DNA of 6,554 bases from Promethearchaeota archaeon (GCA_030668025.1 DAOUUT010000214.1:1-6554), one strand, 5' to 3'. Shown: positions 1 through 5,594, counted from the first letter of the stretch. Notes: generated from the letters alone by a model not told the origin. Translations and numbers: made by a program.

Positions 1-824
1 AAAGGGTCTTCAAAACCTAAAATAAACTCACCATAAAGGGGAACTATTACAGGGATCATGCCATAAACAAACCAATTAGCAATTTCTGCGGGAATATAAT
101 GCATGAAGCTCTTATTTTTAAAACTATATTTTAAAGTGTTAAAAAAATTAGGAGCAGTTTTATAATCCTCGCGAAATTCTGTTCTTCCTTTTGGTGAGAA
201 TTTTAAGAAAAGTAAACCAGCAATAATGACAATTATGGCAACTACTATTCCAAAAGTAGGATATTCTCCTGGTAATGGGCTTGTATAGCTAGAAATAAAA
301 ATACCCGGCAAAAGGAAGGCTGCGAGCAATCCAAATATAGCAAAAATTTGTCTTACATTATTACCTTTGGCCCGTTCTTCCTCAGTTATAAAAATTTCTG
401 GGTACAAAGAAGTATAATTTATATCATACATTGTAAAGAATAATTCAAATACAATGATTATTGCTATGAAATATATGAAATTTATAGTAGGATCGATGAT
501 ACCTATTAAAGTTGGTGGTGTAAACAATAAAATCATAATCACAGCTATTGGAATTAAAGAAATCATGATCCAAGGGAATCTGCGCCCCCACTTCGTATGA
601 GTTTTATCTGATAAATATCCGATAAATGTGTCGTTAAAACTATTCCATATCGACCATATGATAAATGCAAGAGAAATTAGAGTTATATCGATTCCTACTA
701 CAGCAAAGTAAAACGTAAAAGTTAAAAATGTGAATGCTTGGTAGGATGCGATATCGGCAATTTGACCGATACTGTAGGAGACTGCGCGTTTATACGAAAA
801 TTTTCTTGTTTGGTTTTCACTCAT
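1..824 (-). CDS. GPH-family (MFS_2) sugar:cation symporter, C-terminal part beyond the left edge
   Basis: Inner-membrane secondary transporter of the glycoside-pentoside-hexuronide:cation symporter family, predicted to import a sugar or glycoside with H+ or Na+. The 274 visible codons run from ATG at 824 to the window edge without a stop; full-length members have about 450-500 residues and 12 helices, so slightly over half is present. The family signature lies at residues 60-85: WNSFNDTFIGYLSDKT followed by KWGRRFPW, the loop between helices 2 and 3. Hydrophobic segments fall near residues 28-44, 46-66, 83-103, 114-134, 160-178 and 190-208. Compared from memory with E. coli MelB, D134 and R158 match its sugar-contacting Asp124 and Arg149, and D65 matches cation-site Asp59, but Asp55 is replaced by N61. 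The substrate cannot be told. A second in-frame ATG lies two codons upstream (830). The gene is divergent from the acyl-CoA synthetase gene. The family call is firm; coupling ion and substrate are unknown. Confidence 0.9.
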   Translation of the reverse strand, partial: MSENQTRKFSYKRAVSYSIGQIADIASYQAFTFLTFTFYFAVVGIDITLISLAFIIWSIWNSFNDTFIGYLSDKTHTKWGRRFPWIMISLIPIAVIMILLFTPPTLIGIIDPTINFIYFIAIIIVFELFFTMYDINYTSLYPEIFITEEERAKGNNVRQIFAIFGLLAAFLLPGIFISSYTSPLPGEYPTFGIVVAIIVIIAGLLFLKFSPKGRTEFREDYKTAPNFFNTLKYSFKNKSFMHYIPAEIANWFVYGMIPVIVPLYGEFILGFEDP

Positions 825-871
825 GATCATCAATTTTAAATAAATTTTAACGATAATATTTATTTTCTGTC

Positions 872-886
872 TTTATAAATATATAG
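872..886 (-). promoter_or_regulatory. Candidate archaeal TATA box for the symporter gene
   Basis: Read on the minus strand this is an uninterrupted A/T stretch containing TTTATAAA (879-872) preceded by TATATA. Its centre is about 45-50 bases before the ATG codons at 830/824, which would place the transcription start near 850 and give a leader of roughly 20-25 bases. No strong Shine-Dalgarno sequence precedes the start. The match to an archaeal TATA box is good, but the region is A/T-rich, so chance matches are likely. Confidence 0.45.
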
Positions 887-891
887 ACGAA

Positions 892-907
892 AGATATTCT
901 TATATCT
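892..907. promoter_or_regulatory. Perfect 16-bp palindrome beside the symporter promoter, possible operator
   Basis: AGATAT and ATATCT form perfect 6-bp inverted arms around the spacer TCTT. The site abuts the upstream side of the symporter TATA-like box, where TFB contacts or a transcriptional regulator would sit. This suggests an operator for a dimeric regulator, but the only evidence is symmetry and position. Palindromes this short can occur by chance in A/T-rich DNA. Confidence 0.25.
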
Positions 908-945
908 CCAATTTCTGTCCAATAATTTTATTATGATAAAACCCA

Positions 946-971
946 TTAAAAAAATAGCATTGTTTTTTTAA
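946..971. repeat. A7/T7 inverted repeat in the divergent intergenic region
   Basis: TTAAAAAAA (946-954) and TTTTTTTAA (963-971) are perfect 9-bp complementary arms around the 8-base loop TAGCATTG. The repeat lies 18 bases upstream of the TATA box of the acyl-CoA synthetase gene. The two phased homopolymer tracts could bend DNA, exclude nucleosome-like chromatin proteins, or stop stray transcription in either direction through a U-run. An all-A/U stem is weak, so a DNA-level role is more plausible than an RNA hairpin. Function is not shown. Confidence 0.3.
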
Positions 972-988
972 AATTCGGGATTTCTATG

Positions 989-996
989 TATAAATA
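989..996 (+). promoter_or_regulatory. TATA box of the acyl-CoA synthetase alpha gene; likely leaderless transcript
   Basis: TATAAATA matches the archaeal TATA consensus well. Its centre lies about 30 bases before the ATG at 1023. With the usual archaeal spacing of about 25 bases from TATA centre to start site, transcription would begin only a few bases before the ATG, so the mRNA would be leaderless or nearly so. This agrees with the absence of a Shine-Dalgarno sequence. No clear BRE is visible upstream. Confidence 0.55.
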
Positions 997-1022
997 ATTT
1001 AATATTTCCTAAATGATAAAAA

Positions 1023-2474
1023 ATGGACTTAGAAAAGTTATTCAAACCAAAATCAATGGCAGTAGTGGGTATTTCAAAAAGAAATCCCCTTAGCCCAGGA
1101 AGAATTGTTTTATTAAAAAACGAGTTTGAAATGAATGTCGAGGTTTTTGGAATTTATCCAACGGGAGGGGATATTGAAGGTATTCAATTATATGAAAGGT
1201 TAGATAAATTACCTAAGATTCCAGATCTTCTCGTTATTGCAGTTGGACCGGATGACACCTTAGATTACATTCAAGACTGCGCAGATCTAGGGATTCCTTC
1301 AAGCGTCATAATTAGTGGTGGTTTTGCTGAAATCGGGGGAAAAGGTAAGAAAAGACAACAAATGTTGGAGAAAATAGCTTTTGAAAATGATATTGCAGTT
1401 CTCGGTCCGAATTGTCTTGGTGTTTACGCAAGTCCACTTGTAGACACAATCTTTTTACCGACGGAGCGTATTACGAGACCGCCGAAGGGTTCTGTTGCTT
1501 TAATAAGTCAAAGTGGAGGGGTATTGGTAGATCAGTTTTTCAATAAATTCAAGGAGAGAAATATAGGCGTATCTACCGCAGTTTCTATAGGAAATCGAGC
1601 TGTTGTTGACGAAACAATGCTATTAGAATATTTTAGCAATGTCGATAAGGAAACGACAAATATTGCGTTCTATTTAGAGGGATTTAAGGAAGGGAGAGCA
1701 AGAAGATTTTTGCAATTAGCAAAAGAATCAGAGGATACTGTCGTAACTTTCTTTGGAGGAAAAACTAGGGAAGGAAAAGTAGCCACACAGTCGCATACGG
1801 CTAGTTTAGCCGGAAATTATAAAATCTTATCGGCAGCATTAAGACAATATCAAATAATACAACCTAATTCTGAAAGAGAGCTATTATCGAGCTTAAAAGT
1901 CTATGATGTATTATCACATCATCGCAATCCATTTGGGGAAAATGTTATAACCTATGGAAATGTCGTGATTGTGTCAGTTTCTGGAGGTCACGGAGTAATA
2001 GCGTCCGATATGTTGAAAAATTATGGTTTGAATGCAGTACGACTTGAAAGGCAAGAGAAAAAAGACTTAAAAGAGCTAATGAATCCCTCTGCCCGAGAAA
2101 TTGCATCCTTTAATAATCCAATAGATTTAACGGGTTCTGTGATCGATACCGATATTGAAGATATAGTAAGATATTTATCGGATGTTGAGCGTATTGAGTG
2201 TATAATATTACTACTGCTTCCTTATCCTCCTAACATCTCGTTTCAAATAGGTCGAAGGATAGCTAATATTGTTTCTACAAAAAATAAGCCCGTCGTATGT
2301 TTTGTTCCGTACGTTCCAAAATACGCTATAATAATCGAATCCCTTGAACTCGCCTACATACCTACTTTTCATTCTATTAAAGAAACTGTTCAAGCGGTTT
2401 CTGCGCTTAAGCATAGAACCCGAATTGATAATGTTAAGAAAGGAAATCTTTTTTGGGACCAAACCCCAAAATAA
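1023..2474 (+). CDS. Acyl-CoA synthetase (NDP-forming), alpha subunit (ACD family), 483 aa
   Basis: Catalytic CoA-binding subunit of an ADP-forming acyl-CoA synthetase. It converts acyl-CoA + ADP + phosphate to organic acid + ATP + CoA, the ATP-yielding last step of archaeal sugar and amino-acid fermentation. Domains in order: CoA-binding Rossmann-like domain (about 1-135, with GPNCLG at 128-133); flavodoxin-like succinyl-CoA-ligase domain (about 150-290, with SQSGG at 162-166 and SIGNRAVVDE at 188-197); and a second ligase-CoA domain (about 305-460, with NPIDLTG at 365-371). H258 in SHTAS is the expected phosphohistidine, and E219 in FYLEG matches the catalytic Glu; these correspond to His257 and Glu218 recalled for the Pyrococcus enzyme. 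Length fits the unfused alpha subunit (about 460 residues), not the fused form of about 700. No ATP-grasp beta subunit lies downstream, so the partner must be encoded elsewhere. Start supported by the leaderless TATA spacing and the family N terminus. Acyl specificity cannot be read. Confidence 0.92.
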   Translation: MDLEKLFKPKSMAVVGISKRNPLSPGRIVLLKNEFEMNVEVFGIYPTGGDIEGIQLYERLDKLPKIPDLLVIAVGPDDTLDYIQDCADLGIPSSVIISGGFAEIGGKGKKRQQMLEKIAFENDIAVLGPNCLGVYASPLVDTIFLPTERITRPPKGSVALISQSGGVLVDQFFNKFKERNIGVSTAVSIGNRAVVDETMLLEYFSNVDKETTNIAFYLEGFKEGRARRFLQLAKESEDTVVTFFGGKTREGKVATQSHTASLAGNYKILSAALRQYQIIQPNSERELLSSLKVYDVLSHHRNPFGENVITYGNVVIVSVSGGHGVIASDMLKNYGLNAVRLERQEKKDLKELMNPSAREIASFNNPIDLTGSVIDTDIEDIVRYLSDVERIECIILLLLPYPPNISFQIGRRIANIVSTKNKPVVCFVPYVPKYAIIIESLELAYIPTFHSIKETVQAVSALKHRTRIDNVKKGNLFWDQTPK

Positions 2475-2538
2475 CTCTTAATTTCTATATTAAAAATCTA
2501 TAGGAAAAAGATTACAAATTTTCTTAAATTAATCTGCA

Positions 2539-2570
2539 ATATAATAATTAAAGAATTTCGCTTAAAAGGA
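2539..2570 (+). promoter_or_regulatory. Candidate TATA element and weak ribosome-binding site for the dehydrogenase gene
   Basis: The 106-base gap after the synthetase gene contains an AATATAATAATTA stretch (2539-2551), 30-42 bases before the ATG at 2581, and AAAAGGATGAT just upstream of the start, with AGGA at 2567-2570 about 10 bases before the ATG. The dehydrogenase gene may therefore have its own promoter and a short leader with a weak Shine-Dalgarno sequence. Read-through from the synthetase gene is not excluded; I see no convincing terminator between them. Confidence 0.35.
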
Positions 2571-2580
2571 TGATAAAAAT

Positions 2581-3459
2581 ATGGATAACCGTGTTGGATG
2601 GATAGGAACAGGAGTTATGGGTAAGTCTATGTGTGCTCATATTTTAAAAGCTGGATATAACATTTCAGTTTATAATCGAACAAAAGAAAAAGCTAAAGAA
2701 TTAATCGAGATGGGAGCTATTTGGTGTTCAAACCCTAAAGAAGTTGCTGAAAAGAGCGATATTGTTTTTACCATCGTTGGCTTCCCTCACGATGTCGAAG
2801 AAGTCTATCTAGGCGAAAACGGAGTTCTAAAAGCGATAAAAAAAGGGGCAATTATTGTTGATATGACAACCTCCGAGCCTTCTCTTGCTCAAAAAGTATA
2901 TGAAGAGGCAAAAAAGATAGATGTATCATCTATCGACGCCCCTGTATCTGGAGGAGATGTTGGCGCTAAAAACGGAACGCTAGCAATAATGGCTGGTGGT
3001 GATAAAGAGACTTATGAAAAAATATTCCCTTTTTTCGAGTTAATGGGTAAAAATATCGCATATATGGGAAAAGCAGGAGCTGGGCAGCATACTAAAATGA
3101 GCAATCAAATTCTCATTGCCTCTACTATGATAGGGGTTGTAGAGTCTTTGTTATACGCTTATAAAGCAGGAAATGATTTAGGTGAAGTAATAAATGTTAT
3201 TGGGAAGGGTGCTGCAGGTTGTTGGTCCATAAACAATCTTGGTCCCCGAATTGTAAAAGGTAATTTCGATCCGGGCTTTTTTATTAAACATTTTATAAAG
3301 GACATGGGCATTGCGTTAAAAGAAGCGAAACAATTGAATTTATCGCTACCTGGTTTAGCTCTAGCTTATCAATTTTATATTTCAGCCACAGCCTTAGGAT
3401 TAGAAAACCATGGAACCCAAGGACTATACAAAGTTATGGCTAAAATGAATGGGTTTTAG
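2581..3459 (+). CDS. NAD(P)-dependent beta-hydroxyacid dehydrogenase (3-hydroxyisobutyrate dehydrogenase / tartronate semialdehyde reductase family), 292 aa
   Basis: Cytosolic oxidoreductase interconverting a beta-hydroxyacid and its semialdehyde. The N-terminal Rossmann domain (about 1-160) has the dinucleotide motif GWIGTGVMG (6-14). NRT at 32-34, after the second strand, tends to mark NADP rather than NAD preference. DAPVSGGDVGAKNGTLAIMAGG (119-140) is the substrate-binding signature. The all-helical C-terminal domain (about 165-292) carries the catalytic lysine K172 in GAGQHTKMSNQ and the conserved K240-D241. The second Asn of the usual KxxNN is Gln here (Q176), a variant I associate with tartronate-semialdehyde reductase (GarR)-type members. 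Candidate substrates are 3-hydroxyisobutyrate (valine breakdown), tartronate semialdehyde, glyoxylate or succinate semialdehyde; sequence alone does not decide. Full family length with no disruption. It follows the acyl-CoA synthetase gene after 106 bases on the same strand, a loose hint of shared organic-acid metabolism but not proof of an operon. Confidence 0.9.
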   Translation: MDNRVGWIGTGVMGKSMCAHILKAGYNISVYNRTKEKAKELIEMGAIWCSNPKEVAEKSDIVFTIVGFPHDVEEVYLGENGVLKAIKKGAIIVDMTTSEPSLAQKVYEEAKKIDVSSIDAPVSGGDVGAKNGTLAIMAGGDKETYEKIFPFFELMGKNIAYMGKAGAGQHTKMSNQILIASTMIGVVESLLYAYKAGNDLGEVINVIGKGAAGCWSINNLGPRIVKGNFDPGFFIKHFIKDMGIALKEAKQLNLSLPGLALAYQFYISATALGLENHGTQGLYKVMAKMNGF

Positions 3460-3467
3460 ATCAAAAA

Positions 3468-3476
3468 ATAATAAAT
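3468..3476 (+). promoter_or_regulatory. TATA-like element for the HXXEE gene; likely leaderless
   Basis: AATAATAAA at the start of the 39-base gap after the dehydrogenase gene has its centre about 27 bases before the ATG at 3499. This would put the start of transcription almost on the start codon. There is no Shine-Dalgarno sequence. Alternatively the gene is read through from the dehydrogenase, because the gap is short. Confidence 0.4.
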
Positions 3477-3498
3477 CTTTAATTTCTTTAATTATATC

Positions 3499-3870
3499 AT
3501 GCCTCCTATTATAGTTGAAATCTGGTTTTTACTTCTATTGTTGATGCAAGTACTTCATATTTTTGAAGAATTAGGCATGGAAGTCTATAAAATAAAAGAA
3601 TTTATAACGATAAAGAAGTATCTTGCTGCATCCTCAATAATAATGAGTATTTCAATGTTAACATTTATAGCTATAATATTGGAATTAGTTATCGGATACG
3701 TCTTTGGGATATGTGTGTCAATTTTCGGAATACTTAACTTTATTATACATACAGTAGGATTTATGATGAAGAAAAAGACGAAAGGTACGATTGCTGCGGG
3801 ATTTTATACTGGAATCGTTTTAGGAATCTTTGGCAGTGTTAATTTATTTCTATTATTCCAGCTTTTATAA
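3499..3870 (+). CDS. HXXEE-motif integral membrane protein, 123 aa
   Basis: Small polytopic membrane protein of unknown function. Four hydrophobic segments are visible, at about residues 4-22, 44-64, 66-88 and 98-121, separated by short Lys-rich loops (KIKEFITIKK at 31-40, KKKTKG at 91-96). H20-I-F-E23-E24 at the end of helix 1 is the HxxEE motif that names the HXXEE family. A second histidine, H84, lies in helix 3, and G101-F-Y-T sits in helix 4 where the family often has a Y-x-P-G-like motif. Together these could form a polar or metal-binding cluster within the membrane, but no biochemical role is established for the family to my knowledge. The assignment rests on one short motif plus topology. 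Length fits a small member. It ends 79 bases before the convergent helicase stop. Starting at M16 instead would remove most of helix 1, so 3499 is preferred. Confidence 0.7.
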   Translation: MPPIIVEIWFLLLLLMQVLHIFEELGMEVYKIKEFITIKKYLAASSIIMSISMLTFIAIILELVIGYVFGICVSIFGILNFIIHTVGFMMKKKTKGTIAAGFYTGIVLGIFGSVNLFLLFQLL

Positions 3871-3949
3871 CCGCTCATAAATTTCTCTGGAGATATCCTT
3901 CAAAGTGTTTTGATACTCCTTGTAAATTTCCACTCGCAAATTTAACGAT

Positions 3950-5380
3950 TTAGATGTGATTTTTTACTACTTTTAATCGCATTCGAATTAACTTCTCGAT
4001 TTCTTTTAACTTGGACCGTTCATTCTCCTCGCAGAAAGCATAGGCTATCCCTCCAGCACCTGCTCTTGCTGTCCTCCCAATACGATGTAAATAAGTTTCC
4101 GCTTCATTTGGTAAATCAAATTGTATGACATGTGAGATTTCATCCACATCAATTCCTCGAGAAGCGACATCTGTAGCTACTAGAACACGAATTGCTCCTT
4201 TACGAAAGTTTTTAAGCGCATCTTGACGTGCAGTTTGTGATTTATCCCCGTGTATAGCATCAGTGCGTATTCCCTTCCTTTTTAAATTCTTAACAATTCG
4301 ATTGGCGCTGTGTTTTGTGCGCATAAAAACTAATGCTCGTATAATCGATTTATCGGCTAATAACTTTTCCAATAATGCTTGCTTTTTCTTTTTGGAGATT
4401 AAAAATACAGTTTGTTTAAGAATTTCCAAGGTTGGTTGTTCTGGTGTGATATCTATTCTTATGGGTTTATTTAGAATACTATTAGCCAGTTTTTTAACTT
4501 CTTGTGGTATCGTAGCAGAAAATAGTAGTGTCTGTCGGTTCATTTTAGGCATGCTTTTGATGATAGTCCGAATATCATTGATGAAACCCATATCTAGCAT
4601 TCTATCACCTTCGTCTAGAATAAAAAACTCAACATATCCTAGGTTTATGTGGCCTTGTCTCATCAAATCGAGTAATCTACCGGGTGTCGCAACCAAAATA
4701 TCAACTCCCTGTTGTAAACTTTTCACTTGTGGATTTTGTCCAACCCCCCCATAAACAACAGTATTTCTTAGTCCAGTATATTTTCCATAAATACTAAAAC
4801 TGTCCTTAATTTGGATTGCAAGCTCTCTTGTAGGAGCAACGACTAAAACACTAATTTTACATTTGTTTTTTATGTTAGTGTTGTTCTTTATACTAACTAA
4901 TCGTTGCAAGATAGGAAGTGCATAAGCAGCAGTCTTACCCGTGCCTGTCTGAGCACAACCTAACATATCTTTTCCCTTCAATATAATAGGGATTGACTGA
5001 GTTTGAATTGGTGTCGGGACCTTATAACCCGAATCTCTTACTGCGTGTAAAATCTCAGAGTCTAGACCAAGATCAGCAAAATTTAAACCACTATCAATTT
5101 GATTGTACTGCAAAGGCTTAAATTCTTCCGATATTGAAGATTGAACAACTTCTTCTGAATCTAACCGTTTAACTTCAACAGCGGCAAGACCTTTTTTTTG
5201 TGGTTTAATTGCGAATGTAAGAAAATCACCGCTGGTGATATTATTATCTTCGTTTGGTTGCAGTGCAGTATGGTGTAAAAAAATATCCTTACCATCCCTA
5301 TCAAGGGTTATGAATCCAAACCCTTTCTTCTCATTATACCATTTGACCGTTCCGGTCATTCTTTGTGTTGCTTTTAACAT
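3950..5380 (-). CDS. Cold-shock domain fused to an RhlE-type DEAD-box RNA helicase, 476 aa, motif II = DEGD
   Basis: ATP-dependent RNA helicase, presumed to remodel structured RNA (mRNA, rRNA or ribosome assembly), perhaps in the cold. Residues 8-71 form a CspA-like cold-shock domain: GTVKWYN (10-16), RNP1 KGFGFI (19-24), RNP2 DIFLHHTAL (32-40). A linker (about 72-99) leads to the helicase core: F101 and Q126 of the Q motif, motif I AQTGTGKT (143-150), Ia PTREL (183-187), Ib TPGR (232-235), II DEGD (256-259) with RMLDMGF after it as in RhlE, III SAT (288-290), V near TDVASRGID (403-411), VI HRIGRTARAG (432-441). The protein ends about 35 residues after motif VI, without the long basic tail of many RhlE proteins. 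All other catalytic motifs are intact, so activity is likely; Gly for Ala at 258 is unusual. The start at 5380 adds seven residues before M8, which better matches stand-alone Csp starts; 5359 is an alternative. The gene is convergent with the HXXEE gene. The bacterial look of both domains suggests past transfer (inference). Confidence 0.93.
   Translation of the reverse strand: MLKATQRMTGTVKWYNEKKGFGFITLDRDGKDIFLHHTALQPNEDNNITSGDFLTFAIKPQKKGLAAVEVKRLDSEEVVQSSISEEFKPLQYNQIDSGLNFADLGLDSEILHAVRDSGYKVPTPIQTQSIPIILKGKDMLGCAQTGTGKTAAYALPILQRLVSIKNNTNIKNKCKISVLVVAPTRELAIQIKDSFSIYGKYTGLRNTVVYGGVGQNPQVKSLQQGVDILVATPGRLLDLMRQGHINLGYVEFFILDEGDRMLDMGFINDIRTIIKSMPKMNRQTLLFSATIPQEVKKLANSILNKPIRIDITPEQPTLEILKQTVFLISKKKKQALLEKLLADKSIIRALVFMRTKHSANRIVKNLKRKGIRTDAIHGDKSQTARQDALKNFRKGAIRVLVATDVASRGIDVDEISHVIQFDLPNEAETYLHRIGRTARAGAGGIAYAFCEENERSKLKEIEKLIRMRLKVVKNHI
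5344..5358 (-). repeat. Short GC-rich hairpin over the internal start codon M8 of the helicase
   Basis: TGACCG (5344-5349) and CGGTCA (5353-5358) are perfect 6-bp inverted arms with a 3-base loop. In the mRNA the stem would pair two bases of the ATG of M8 (5359-5357). It is one of the more G/C-rich spots in an A/T-rich region. It may influence start choice or temperature-sensitive translation, but it also encodes the conserved T-G-T-V of the cold-shock domain, so it may be coincidental. Confidence 0.3.
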
Positions 5381-5415
5381 TATTATTCATATTTTTCTTT
5401 CTTTTGTGGGTATAA

Positions 5416-5461
5416 CCTACTCATACATTATTCTTTTATTATGGAAGAATCTATGAGTGGG
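5416..5461. repeat. Imperfect inverted repeat (16 paired positions) upstream of the helicase gene
   Basis: CCTACTCATA (5416-5425) pairs with TATGAGTGGG (5452-5461) over 10 positions with a single T-G wobble. After a 4/1 asymmetric interruption, ATTCTT (5430-5435) pairs with AAGAAT (5445-5450) over 6 positions, around a 9-base loop (5436-5444). It begins 36 bases upstream of the helicase ATG. The arms flank a TATA-like AATAAAAG on the minus strand, so it could be an operator for a dimeric regulator or, if transcribed, a 5' leader hairpin. It folds slightly better as plus-strand RNA, because the wobble becomes an A-C mismatch on the minus strand. Confidence 0.5.
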
Positions 5462-5462
5462 A

Positions 5463-5594
5463 ATGTTCATTAAAATAATTAAATACCCCATCTCAAAGGA
5501 AGAAACTAAATTTGATGCATTTATCAAAAACGCATCTTTTAGATCGATGAATAAATCTTCAATATCTAGAGAAGTAATAATTACTAAAAAATAA
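5463..5594 (+). CDS. Possible 43-aa basic small protein (doubtful)
   Basis: An open frame starts MFIKIIKYPISKEE and ends REVIITKK before a TAA stop; it is rich in Lys, Ser and Ile. It begins two bases after the inverted repeat ending at 5461 and has a TATA-like TTTTATTAT about 20-28 bases upstream. I recognise no family. An open frame this long is not rare by chance even in A/T-rich DNA, so treat it as a candidate only; it could also be a gene remnant. Confidence 0.15.
   Translation: MFIKIIKYPISKEETKFDAFIKNASFRSMNKSSISREVIITKK

Noticed and set aside
926..941. TTTTAT-TATG-ATAAAA palindrome as an individual regulatory site
   Set aside because: All-A/T arms of 6 bp are expected by chance here; kept only as part of the palindrome cluster observation.
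2211..2462. Minus-strand ORF of 83 codons inside the acyl-CoA synthetase gene
   Set aside because: It lies wholly opposite a conserved coding region, has no recognisable motif, and is best explained as a shadow frame.
2480..2510. Possible small hairpin (CTATA ... TATAG) after the synthetase gene as a terminator
   Set aside because: Only five A/T-dominated pairs and no T-run follows.
4263..4754. Plus-strand ORF of 163 codons opposite the helicase core
   Set aside because: It is antisense to conserved motifs Ib to IV of the helicase; its hydrophobic, Ser-rich translation is typical of an antisense frame.
5235..5456. Plus-strand ORF of 73 codons opposite the cold-shock domain and its upstream region
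   Set aside because: Most of it is antisense to the conserved cold-shock domain, and no family features are seen.
5441..5473. 10-codon ORF MEESMSGNVH in the right part of the inverted repeat
   Set aside because: Too short to separate from chance and no ribosome-binding signal.
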